Of a stretch of 64,000 nucleotides of DNA, positions 47,559 to 54,983 are shown one piece after another. Source of the DNA: Acidobacteriota bacterium (GTDB lineage: Bacteria; Acidobacteriota; Terriglobia; Bryobacterales; Bryobacteraceae). How positions within the stretch are numbered: the stretch's first letter is position 1; each line of letters opens with the position of its first letter. The stretch lies in the NCBI GenBank assembly GCA_025350695.1, contig JANXXI010000184.1, positions 1-64,000 on the forward strand. The letters are read 5' to 3'. Both the position numbers and the translations under genes were made by a program. The notes under the pieces were generated by a model. That model was not told where the DNA came from, did not search any database, and saw only the letters and a list, made by a program, of their open reading frames with translations.

Positions 47559-48235
47559 GCGAACCATTTTGGAATTATTGGGATCTGCTGATAGGCATTG
47601 GGCTGATCGCGCCAGCCTATGCCGCGAGCGCCTTGGTCATGGTGATGGGGACCGCGCCGAAAATCGTCAAAGCGAATTTGGGAACGCTGGTGTTTTATTT
47701 GGTTTTGTTCAGCGCGATGTACTTCGTTCTTAGCGGGAAGTATTCCAAGTCAGTCAAGGACGGATTGGCTTGGGTACCGGGCGCCGTCGCCAGTTGGAAA
47801 GCTGCGCTGGCGGGTGTTGTGCTGGCCTTTGCAGTTTCGATGCTGGGGGCATTGCTGCCTAGCGCCGACCCGGTAACGCCTGTGTCCGGATACTTAGAAT
47901 CTAAGTTGGGATTGTGGCTTATTTTAATTGCTTCGACAACCATCATGCCCGTTTGTGAGGAAATAACTTTTCGCGGGTTTGTCCTTCCTTTGTTAGCCGA
48001 TACCCTTGGAGTCTGGCCCGCCGTTGGCGTCACTGCCATCCCGTTTGCGCTGCTTCATGGGCAGCAATATTCGTGGGCTTGGCAGTCAATTCTTGTTTTG
48101 CTGCTTACTGGGATCGCTTTCGGTTGGATGCGGGTTGCCAGCCGATCAACGATTTCCGCAAGCGTCATGCATGCCAGCTATAATTTGATTCCGTCACTCT
48201 TTTCGATTGCGGATCATCCCGAACTATCGAGATAA
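47549..48235 (+). CDS. CPBP-family intramembrane metalloprotease (copy 1)
   Basis: 228 residues, several membrane helices. CPBP/CAAX-protease (Rce1-like, ABI) motifs: 'PVCEEITFRGFVLPLL' (E-E-x3-R), 'PFALLHGQQ' and 'SRSTISASVMHASYNL', carrying the Glu, His and Asn/His residues of the active site. It is an intramembrane protease of unknown substrate. It begins '[18 protein letters not shown]', almost the same as the following copy. The start overlaps the previous stop by 10 bases and no Shine-Dalgarno is visible, which suggests coupling. Confidence 0.92.
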   Translation: MRLSEPFWNYWDLLIGIGLIAPAYAASALVMVMGTAPKIVKANLGTLVFYLVLFSAMYFVLSGKYSKSVKDGLAWVPGAVASWKAALAGVVLAFAVSMLGALLPSADPVTPVSGYLESKLGLWLILIASTTIMPVCEEITFRGFVLPLLADTLGVWPAVGVTAIPFALLHGQQYSWAWQSILVLLLTGIAFGWMRVASRSTISASVMHASYNLIPSLFSIADHPELSR

Positions 48236-48236
48236 C

Positions 48237-48932
48237 ATGAGGATCAAAGAACCGTTCTGGAATTATTCGGACCTTGCCATCTTTCTTGGCCTTGTTCTTC
48301 CATCGCTGTTGGTTACGGGCCTGATAATGGCATTACTCCGCGGAGCGCCGAAAGCGGTTGCTCTGATCATCGGGCAATCGGGGCTGTACGTGACGCTTTT
48401 CGTTGGACTCTATCTGGTGCTGAAGAATAGATACAACGAGCCGGTGTGGGAGGGTCTCGGTATGGTCGGGTCTCAAGTCGCCCAATGGAAAGCAGCGGTG
48501 TTCGGTATCGCGCTGGCCTTTGCTCTTTCCGGTTTTGGACTCCTACTCCGCACGCCCCAAATGACCGATCCGATGAAGGAATTGTTGGACGGGGATCTAG
48601 CCGTCATAGTGGTCGGCATCGCCGCCACAACGGTCATGCCGGTGTGCGAGGAGCTAGCTTTCCGCGGCTTCCTCTTTCCGCTGTTTGCCCGCACTTTCGG
48701 CACGGCATTGGGCATTCTCTTCACAGCGTTGCCATTTGCGCTGATGCACGGTCCGCAGTATGAATGGCACTGGCAACACATGCTGCTGCTGACCATGGCC
48801 GGCTGCGCCTTTGGCTGGATGCGAGCTTGGACAGGCTCCACCATATCAGCCAGTTTAATGCATGCCGCCTACAACATGACGTTCATGTTGGGATATATCG
48901 CCAATCAAAAGGAACTTTCCGGAACATGGTAG
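48237..48932 (+). CDS. CPBP-family intramembrane metalloprotease (copy 2)
   Basis: 231 residues from ATG 48237 (the track start 10 residues earlier lies in copy 1). '[18 protein letters not shown]', '[16 protein letters not shown]', '[12 protein letters not shown]' and '[16 protein letters not shown]' match copy 1 motif for motif, so the two come from a tandem duplication that has diverged considerably. The active-site residues are kept in both. It begins one base after the stop of copy 1. Its end overlaps mtnA by 7 bases. Substrates unknown. Confidence 0.92.
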   Translation: MRIKEPFWNYSDLAIFLGLVLPSLLVTGLIMALLRGAPKAVALIIGQSGLYVTLFVGLYLVLKNRYNEPVWEGLGMVGSQVAQWKAAVFGIALAFALSGFGLLLRTPQMTDPMKELLDGDLAVIVVGIAATTVMPVCEELAFRGFLFPLFARTFGTALGILFTALPFALMHGPQYEWHWQHMLLLTMAGCAFGWMRAWTGSTISASLMHAAYNMTFMLGYIANQKELSGTW

Positions 48933-49954
48933 AAACCATTCAGTGGACGCCCGCGGGCGTCGTGATGATTGACCAGACGAAGCTGCCGCGCGAGACGGTT
49001 TTTGTCACCTGCAAGAACTACGAAGAAGTGGCCGAGGCGATTCGTTCGATGATCATCCGTGGCGCCCCTGCAATTGGCGTGGCCGCTGCGATGGGTGTGG
49101 CGATTGGCGTGGGGCAAGCTAGCGAAGCGAATCTTGATGCCCAGTTCGAGGCGATCTGCAATACTCTTGCCGGAACGCGACCGACGGCGGTGAATTTGTT
49201 CTGGGCGATCGACCGGATGAAGCGGCTGTACGCTGGCCATCGCGGCAAGCCGATTGCGGAAATCAGGGCAGTACTTACGGCCGAAGCACAGGAAATTTAC
49301 CATGAGGACATTGCCATTTGTAAGCGTATCGGCGCGCATGGGGCGGGGCTGGTGCCGGACGGCAAAACTGTCCTGACGCACTGCAACGCCGGAGCCCTTG
49401 CGACGGCCGGTTACGGTACGGCGCTTGGTGTGATCCGCGCGGCAGTCGAGGCAGGGAAGAAGATTGATGTGTTCGCTGACGAGACCCGCCCCTTTCTGCA
49501 GGGCGCGCGTTTGACGGCTTGGGAGTTGATGGAAGACGGCATTCCCACGACGCTAATCACCGACAACATGGCTGGGCATTTCATGAAGGCCGGGCGTATT
49601 GGATGCGTGGTGGTGGGCGCCGATCGCATCGCCGCTAATGGGGATGTGGCTAACAAGGTCGGTACGTATACGGTGGCGGTGCTTGCTAAAGAAAACGGCG
49701 TGCCTTTCTATGTGGCGGCCCCTATTTCGACGCTTGATCTGACTTTGGCGACGGGCGATTTGATTCCCATTGAAGAGCGAAGCGCGGCGGAAGTGACGCA
49801 TGTATTCGGCGTGGAGATTGCCCCGAAGGGCGTCGGGGTGGAAAACCCCGCGTTTGATGTGACGCCGAATCGTTATGTGACAGGGATTATCACGGAGCGT
49901 GGCGTGGCGACGGCCCCGTTTGAGCAGTCGCTACGGGCACTGGTGGGAAAATAA
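48926..49954 (+). CDS. mtnA: Methylthioribose-1-phosphate isomerase
   Basis: 342 residues from ATG 48926. The longer ORF-track start lies inside the CPBP gene. Converts 5-methylthioribose-1-phosphate to the ribulose form in the methionine salvage pathway. Family motifs: '[20 protein letters not shown]', '[20 protein letters not shown]' (catalytic Cys), '[17 protein letters not shown]' and '[20 protein letters not shown]' (catalytic Asp). eIF2B-alpha-like fold. Length is normal. It is the last core gene of the uvrA run. No other salvage gene is in the window. Confidence 0.96.
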   Translation: MVETIQWTPAGVVMIDQTKLPRETVFVTCKNYEEVAEAIRSMIIRGAPAIGVAAAMGVAIGVGQASEANLDAQFEAICNTLAGTRPTAVNLFWAIDRMKRLYAGHRGKPIAEIRAVLTAEAQEIYHEDIAICKRIGAHGAGLVPDGKTVLTHCNAGALATAGYGTALGVIRAAVEAGKKIDVFADETRPFLQGARLTAWELMEDGIPTTLITDNMAGHFMKAGRIGCVVVGADRIAANGDVANKVGTYTVAVLAKENGVPFYVAAPISTLDLTLATGDLIPIEERSAAEVTHVFGVEIAPKGVGVENPAFDVTPNRYVTGIITERGVATAPFEQSLRALVGK

Positions 49955-49980
49955 TCGTCCTATAATTGAATGGAGGCAAG

Positions 49981-50292
49981 ATGACTGCAACTCTTACTAC
50001 TCAAATCGAGATCGACAGCGGAGGCGTCGCGTGGCTTGCCGGTACACAGGTAAAGGTTGTGGAGATCGTTCTGGACAAACGGGCCCATGGTTGGAGCCCG
50101 GAAGAGATCCATTTTCAACACCCGCATCTTTCCATGGCTCAAATTCATGTAGCCTTGACGTATTACTACGAAAATCAGGTGTTGCTCGATGGGCAAATCG
50201 ATCAACGAATTACGGCTGCACGTTCACTGGCGCGCAAGTCCTCGGATCCTGTCTTTCGCAATAAACTCGTCGCGTTTAAATCATCAGTTTGA
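49981..50292 (+). CDS. DUF433 family antitoxin
   Basis: 103 residues from ATG 49981, with GGAGG 5-6 bases upstream; the track start 5 codons earlier overlaps that site. 'GGVAWLAGTQVKVVEIVLDK', 'GWSPEEIHFQHPHLSMAQIH' and 'ALTYYYENQ' are the hallmarks of DUF433, a small winged-helix-like DNA-binding family that forms the antitoxin partner of DUF5615 PIN-like toxins. It overlaps the next start (TTGA), giving coupled production. Probably autorepresses its promoter. It lies 26 bases after mtnA and may be co-transcribed. Confidence 0.9.
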   Translation: MTATLTTQIEIDSGGVAWLAGTQVKVVEIVLDKRAHGWSPEEIHFQHPHLSMAQIHVALTYYYENQVLLDGQIDQRITAARSLARKSSDPVFRNKLVAFKSSV

Positions 50293-50636
50293 AACCGTCG
50301 TTCCTTATGGACGTTCACGTCCCATTTGCAGTCACCGTCGCGCTCAAGCTGCGTGGAATTGAAGTTTTAACCGCCCAGCAAGACGGCTGCTCGGAGTTTG
50401 ATGATGTGGCGCTGCTGATTCGCGCTGCAGAACTAGTGCGCATTCTCGTCACTCAAGATGATGACCTGCTGCAGATTGGGGCTTCGTGGCAGGCTGAAGG
50501 CCGCAGGTTCGCTGGGATAATTTACTCACACCAACTTCAGATCACGATTGGCCAATTGGTTAAGGATATCGAGCTGATAGCTACCTTGACTACAACTGAC
50601 GAGTGGATGGGTCGCATCGAATACCTGCCCTTTTGA
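50289..50636 (+). CDS. DUF5615 PIN-like toxin
   Basis: 115 residues, TTG start overlapping the DUF433 stop. PIN-like acidic residues are visible: 'FLMDVHVPFAVTVALKLRGI' (first Asp), 'LVTQDDDLLQIG' (Asp cluster) and 'FAGIIYSHQLQITIGQLVKD'. This is the Mut7-C/DUF5615 RNase family paired with DUF433. The frame is intact and all acidic positions appear kept, so the toxin is probably functional. It converges on the dead hicB gene 12 bases away. Confidence 0.9.
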   Translation: MKPSFLMDVHVPFAVTVALKLRGIEVLTAQQDGCSEFDDVALLIRAAELVRILVTQDDDLLQIGASWQAEGRRFAGIIYSHQLQITIGQLVKDIELIATLTTTDEWMGRIEYLPF

Positions 50637-50647
50637 ATTTTTCTGAC

Positions 50648-50959
50648 TTACGGGGCCGTTGGGCAATAATCGCTCTGCTCCGCTAAAGCTTCCATACTGG
50701 CGCGAGCGATAAATCCGGACCTTGTCTCTCCATGCTTCCTTGCTGAATCATCAATAGCCGTTAGCAGCTTCTTGGGCAGCCTTGAATAGCAAAGCCATCT
50801 TCAATTAGCAATTCCAGGTGCCCTTTATTGCTTCCGAGGCTTTGGTTACGTTACCGCTTCGTCTAAGCTATCCCCCGCGGAAAAGCATCCCTTCAGATCG
50901 GGAATAGTGACTCCGTGACAGGAATTCTTTTCTTTGTGAATGGCCAACGGGAAAAGCAT
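50648..50959 (-). pseudogene. hicB: Broken hicB-type antitoxin gene
   Basis: ATG 50959 gives 'MLFPLAIHKEKNSCHGVTIP' and 'GCFSAGDSLDEAVT' then TAA. Other frames supply the remaining HicB parts: 'VTKASEAIKG', 'HLELLIEDGFAIQG' and the C-terminal ribbon-helix-helix 'LPKKLLTAIDDSARKHG' plus 'TRSGFIARASMEAL', ending TAA 50650-50648. At least three frameshifts separate them. The family order is complete, so this is a recently decayed antitoxin, one base downstream of hicA. Confidence 0.85.
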
Positions 50960-50960
50960 T

Positions 50961-51146
50961 TTAGTTTTGTAGACCTGCCTGTTTGAAGATGCCGCGAACC
51001 GTACTCAATGGTAAATCCTTTTTCGGATGAGGGACAGTGACCAGTCCCTTCTGTTCGGAATGGCGAAAGTGGTGGTGGCTGCCCGTAATGCGAACCAATT
51101 TCCATCCTGTCTTGTTCGGCTTTCGGATTACTGAACCGCTGTCCAT
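50961..51146 (-). CDS. hicA: HicA-type mRNA interferase toxin
   Basis: 61 residues, the normal full length. 'GWKLVRITGSHHHFRH' carries the catalytic His of the double-stranded-RNA-binding fold, followed by 'KGLVTVPHPKKDLP' and 'TVRGIFKQAGL', the classic HicA C-terminal half. Only the N-terminal segment ('VIRKPNKTGW') departs a little from the family. The frame is intact although the hicB antitoxin gene next to it is broken. The gene lies 23 bases after the ApnL-like gene on the same strand and shows no Shine-Dalgarno, so expression may be low. Confidence 0.88.
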   Translation of the reverse strand: MDSGSVIRKPNKTGWKLVRITGSHHHFRHSEQKGLVTVPHPKKDLPLSTVRGIFKQAGLQN

Positions 51147-51169
51147 CTATGTGTCGTACGCAGACCCCT

Positions 51170-53071
51170 CTAAGCAGGGTCCACGCGAACCACCGCATAC
51201 GGTAACAGCGTGATCTCCAAATCCTCACCCATCTCCACCAAACGGCCCGGCCTCGCCCGCCACTCCTTAGGCTTCCCTGTCGCATCGGCGTAGCTGTGCT
51301 CATCGAGCGATTTCACTCGAACCCTGCCGCTCATGCCCGCCTTGCTCCATCGGACGACTTGCAACTCAGCACTGAAGTTCGCGGCGATGCAGCAGCGCTT
51401 GGCGCCCTTACTCAGCGCCAGACCCGCCGCCTTAAACTTGTCGCCTGATGCAACTTCGGTCACCTCGCCGCCGGAAAACTCCGCCACATCGGCTAACACA
51501 TGATAGATGGGAAATACGGCATCGACCGAAGTCATCACGCCAGCACTACCAGACGCTTCGTAGTAAGTTACTGATGCTGCGGAAGCTTCGCTCAGGTACT
51601 TGATGCTCCCTAGTGTCCACGCGGCGCCGAATAGGCTGTTCATTCTTGGGTCAGGCACGGTTGGTTGTTTCGATACTTGGTTAAATCGCGGCCGCAGTGT
51701 CACGGGTGAAATTGCAATTGGCTTCGTTCCCAAAAAGTGCCTGGCCGACCGAACAGTGTCGCCCTGCGACGACAAATTCTCCACCAGACTTAAGTTATCG
51801 AAGGAATGGACTTGAGGGTTGACGGAATAGGCCGCCAAGTCAATCGTCTCTAGAACGGGCCTTCCTCGGTTCAGCTCGGCAAAATATTGATTCGTGCCTC
51901 CGCCAATCGGCGCGCCCTTCAAATGCCGCCGAGCCAGACGCAACCACTTCTCGCTGGTCGCCGGCTCATCGTTGTGGAAGACCAGGTAACGAGCCACACG
52001 CAGGCCCGCAGCCGATTTGGTGAAAGTCTTCAACTCAGCGTCAGCATCATTGGAAACAAAAAGAGCCAATTCCAAACCCGCCCGATTCGCGAGTGCACTA
52101 GCAGCCGCGCGCTTCAGTAACTCCGGATACGCTGGGTCGTTCAACTTCAAATCCACACGAAGATGCGCGGCGTTCAATGCTCCTAATAATGGCATCGATG
52201 GCGAATAACCCGACCCGATCATCGGTAGCTTAGTTTTCGCATTGCCGGTCGTGAAAAAAATCTCTTTGCTTTCACTGCTCACTACCGGCTGGGTAGATTC
52301 CGCAACGATCTTCACCGTCACCGTCTGCTCAATCGCGTCCCCTTGCCGCACTTGCACAGGGAAGGGAAGCGCCAAGGGCGTGCAATAGGTTTTGAAATTC
52401 CCGTCCGTCCAATTGCGATGATCCTCAGTCTCGAACGTATCGCCCTCAAAACGGACTTCTGCCTGAACCCCTGGCCTCACAGTATGGGTGATCGCCCGCA
52501 AGCCAATGAACGGCTGATTGGGTGAAACGGAACTTGGGAATGTGCCGGTTTCAACCAGTCCACCCTCTTTTTCCAGCACAGCCTTCTGACCCACGCACCC
52601 TTCCAGTGGATGCAGCACGGCAAAGCCGATCCGATTTTTCATGAAGGCCGTGCGCGCCTTGCCGGCGAACTCAAATCGAAGAACGCCGGTGGCCTCCCCC
52701 GTAATCCGGCCCTTCCATCTAAAATCAATATCGCCTTCGGCGCACTGAACGTCGAAGTTGACCAGGAAGTGCTCCGCACTTTTTTCAATAACAAGGTTTG
52801 AAACCTTTGGCGTCACCGTTCCCCAGGATTTATCGCGTACAGCAGCATAGATTCCACGCAGCACTTCGGAACCGTTGAATCTAATGAACCGCAAGAAACC
52901 CAGGTCAGGCTCAAAGAGGGCGCTCCAGGGGCCCGCGGTCAGTTCGATCGGCGCCCTCGGGGCCCCAGCCACGCCATAAAGGATTTCGTTACGGCCAGCG
53001 GCCCGGCCCGTAGCCGACCCCAAAAGGGCCAGCGCTCCACCCAGCAATTGACGGCGATTCAATGGTGTCAT
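51170..53071 (-). CDS. Tat-exported D-apionate-lactonase-like protein
   Basis: 633 residues. Twin-arginine signal ('NRRQLLGGALALLGSATG'). The body has 'IGFAVLHPLEGCVGQKAVLE', 'EDHRNWTDGNFKTYCTPLAL' and 'PFIGLRAITHTV'. These resemble what I remember of the ApnL (D-apionate lactonase) family: an N-terminal beta domain, a central TIM-barrel-like region (about 290-520) and a C-terminal beta domain. ApnL acts in apiose breakdown and is normally cytoplasmic, so export suggests another carbohydrate target. No other apiose gene is nearby. Motif-based call with moderate certainty. A generic glycosyl-hydrolase-like secreted protein is the alternative. Confidence 0.7.
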   Translation of the reverse strand: MTPLNRRQLLGGALALLGSATGRAAGRNEILYGVAGAPRAPIELTAGPWSALFEPDLGFLRFIRFNGSEVLRGIYAAVRDKSWGTVTPKVSNLVIEKSAEHFLVNFDVQCAEGDIDFRWKGRITGEATGVLRFEFAGKARTAFMKNRIGFAVLHPLEGCVGQKAVLEKEGGLVETGTFPSSVSPNQPFIGLRAITHTVRPGVQAEVRFEGDTFETEDHRNWTDGNFKTYCTPLALPFPVQVRQGDAIEQTVTVKIVAESTQPVVSSESKEIFFTTGNAKTKLPMIGSGYSPSMPLLGALNAAHLRVDLKLNDPAYPELLKRAAASALANRAGLELALFVSNDADAELKTFTKSAAGLRVARYLVFHNDEPATSEKWLRLARRHLKGAPIGGGTNQYFAELNRGRPVLETIDLAAYSVNPQVHSFDNLSLVENLSSQGDTVRSARHFLGTKPIAISPVTLRPRFNQVSKQPTVPDPRMNSLFGAAWTLGSIKYLSEASAASVTYYEASGSAGVMTSVDAVFPIYHVLADVAEFSGGEVTEVASGDKFKAAGLALSKGAKRCCIAANFSAELQVVRWSKAGMSGRVRVKSLDEHSYADATGKPKEWRARPGRLVEMGEDLEITLLPYAVVRVDPA

Positions 53072-53117
53072 TCAGGGCAATTGTATCGTGTTTGCCACCC
53101 AATTTACGTAATCCCAA

Positions 53118-53146
53118 TTGACACCTGCCCCTGGCATCACTATCAT
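53118..53146 (+). promoter_or_regulatory. Near-consensus sigma-70 promoter of the ABC operon
   Basis: TTGACA (53118-53123), a 17-base spacer and TATCAT (53141-53146), about 100 bases before the ATG at 53245. The perfect -35 and spacing make it the best promoter in the window. Confidence 0.7.
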
Positions 53147-53168
53147 AGATTGTTGCACCCACTATCAT
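53138..53168 (+). repeat. Direct repeat overlapping the -10 (possible operator)
   Basis: CACTATCAT occurs at 53138-53146 and again at 53160-53168, 22 bases apart (about two helical turns). The first copy contains the -10 hexamer and the second lies in the early transcribed region. The arrangement suits cooperative binding of a repressor, but no candidate regulator is adjacent. Confidence 0.4.
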
Positions 53169-53244
53169 GCCCAAATTTTGCATCATTTACCGGGCGTCAA
53201 TTATTGGGGAGCGATATTACGTCTAATCTCATTCGAGTGAATTT

Positions 53245-54213
53245 ATGATCAAAGTCGAAGGTCTCTCAAAGAGATACGCGCGCCACGTCGCCGTCGACAA
53301 CATTTCCTTCGAGGTTGAAAAAGGAAAGATTGTCGGCTTTCTGGGGCCCAATGGGGCCGGAAAGACAACCACCATGCGCATTTTGACCTGCTTCATGCCG
53401 CCTTCTGAAGGGTTTGCGGAAGTCGCCGGGTTCAATGTGATGGATGCCCCGATGGAGGTGAAAAGGCGAATAGGCTACCTGCCTGAAACGCCGCCACTCT
53501 ATCCGGAAATGGAAGTTGGTGAGTACCTCACCTTCGTTGGCAAGCTGAAGGGGCTTTCGGGCACCGATCTAGCCAAGCGGGCTGAGGAAGTCGCCGAACG
53601 CTGCAACGTTGCCGATGTCCGCAACAAGCTGATCAGCAAGCTTTCGAAAGGGTATAGGCAGCGCGTCGGGCTGGCTCAAGCCATTATTCATAATCCTGAA
53701 GTGCTTATACTTGACGAGCCCACCTCTGGCCTTGATCCCAAACAAATTATTGAAACTCGCGATCTTATCAAGAGCCTTGCCGGGGACCACACCATCATCC
53801 TTTCCACCCACATTCTTCCCGAGGTGGAGCAGACCTGTGAATCGGTGATCATCATCGCAAATGGGAAAGTGGTCGCCCGTGATTCGGTGGAGAACCTAAC
53901 CAGCCGCCTACGAGGAGCTGAAACGGTAGCGGTTGAAGTGGAGCCGCGTAGCGGCGAACTGGATTCGGGCGCCGTTCAAGCCAAGCTGGAACAGGTTTCC
54001 GGGGTTAGCCGTGTTGTGCTGAAAGATTCTAAGACTGGCCGCTCGTATTTTGAAGTGGAAAGCCTCCAAGGCCGGTCGGTCCGCGCGGAACTTGCTCGGG
54101 CGGTAATTGAATCGGGCTGGAATTTGAATGAACTTCGCGGAGTGAACGTGAGCCTTGAAGACATCTTCCTTCAACTGACGAGTGCTGACCAGCCTTCCAA
54201 GGGAGACGCATAA
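53245..54213 (+). CDS. ABC transporter ATP-binding protein (GldA-like)
   Basis: 322 residues. One ATPase domain: Walker A 'GPNGAGKTTTMRIL' (near 38), signature 'LSKGYRQRVGLAQAI', Walker B 'LILDEPTSGLDP' and switch 'LSTHILPEVE'. The C-terminal 90 residues ('AVEVEPRSGELDSGAVQAKL') are the regulatory extension common in ABC-2 exporters. It heads an operon with an ABC-2 permease, a GldG-like protein and a DUF4340 protein. In Bacteroidetes the relatives support gliding. In Acidobacteria the cargo is unknown, so I assign no gene symbol. The stop overlaps the next ATG by one base. Confidence 0.93.
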   Translation: MIKVEGLSKRYARHVAVDNISFEVEKGKIVGFLGPNGAGKTTTMRILTCFMPPSEGFAEVAGFNVMDAPMEVKRRIGYLPETPPLYPEMEVGEYLTFVGKLKGLSGTDLAKRAEEVAERCNVADVRNKLISKLSKGYRQRVGLAQAIIHNPEVLILDEPTSGLDPKQIIETRDLIKSLAGDHTIILSTHILPEVEQTCESVIIIANGKVVARDSVENLTSRLRGAETVAVEVEPRSGELDSGAVQAKLEQVSGVSRVVLKDSKTGRSYFEVESLQGRSVRAELARAVIESGWNLNELRGVNVSLEDIFLQLTSADQPSKGDA

Positions 54214-54980
54214 TGAATAACATCCTCGCGATTATTCAAAGAGAGATGAATAGCTATTTCCGTTCCCCTATCGCCTATGGTTTGATGGCGTTCTTCGGGT
54301 TGATTACGGGATGGTTTTTTTACGTCGCAGTTGCTTTTTTCATGCAGGCGTCGATGCGTTCGGCCATGCAAGGCGGCGGCGGTCCGATGAGCGTGAATGA
54401 ATATGTGATCCGTCCGATGCTTATGAATGTAAGCGTTATCGGGCTGTTCATCATACCCATGATCACCATGCGTTTGTTCGCCGAAGAAAAACGGTCGGGA
54501 ACTATCGAACTCTTGCTCACTTCTCCAATCACGGACATTCAGATCATCCTCGCCAAATGGATCTCCGCGCTTCTGATGTATTGCGCCGTGCTCGCTTTGC
54601 CTTTGATCAACATCTTGGTGCTTTTCGCGTTTGGAAAACCCGATTGGAAGCCGATGCTGATTGGCATTCTCGGCCTCGTCCTCCAGGGTGGGGCGCTGCT
54701 GGCGATCGGAACGTTTATTTCCAACACGACTAAAAACCAAATAGTCGCTGGTGTTTCCACGTTCGCCATTTGCCTATTGCTTTGGGTCCTCGATTGGGTC
54801 AGTTCTTTTGAGTCCGCGGCTTGGGCCAAGGTCGTTTCTTATATGTCGGTAGTCGCCCATTTTGAGCCCTTCTCGAAAGGTGTGGTCGACACGAAAGACG
54901 CGATTTTTTATTTATCCCTGATTTTCCTCGGGCTGTTCCTCACGGCGCGCTCGATGGAATCGTTGCGGTGGAGGTCCTAA
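54213..54980 (+). CDS. ABC-2 permease (GldF-like)
   Basis: 255 residues with about six membrane helices. 'IIQREMNSYFRSPIAYGLMA', 'MRLFAEEKRSGTIELLLTSP' (the ABC-2 signature coupling loop), 'LGLVLQGGALLAIGTFISNT' and 'LSLIFLGLFLTARSMESL'. It forms the membrane part of the exporter with the preceding ATPase, sharing one base with it. The GldF-type call rests on the operon order and the large extracellular part being supplied by the next gene. Cargo unknown. Confidence 0.93.
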   Translation: MNNILAIIQREMNSYFRSPIAYGLMAFFGLITGWFFYVAVAFFMQASMRSAMQGGGGPMSVNEYVIRPMLMNVSVIGLFIIPMITMRLFAEEKRSGTIELLLTSPITDIQIILAKWISALLMYCAVLALPLINILVLFAFGKPDWKPMLIGILGLVLQGGALLAIGTFISNTTKNQIVAGVSTFAICLLLWVLDWVSSFESAAWAKVVSYMSVVAHFEPFSKGVVDTKDAIFYLSLIFLGLFLTARSMESLRWRS

Positions 54981-54983
54981 CGA

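Noticed and set aside
47549-48932. CPBP genes as an abortive-infection defence system
   Set aside because: The family includes Abi proteins, but these two lie in a housekeeping run between uvrA and mtnA with no other defence gene.
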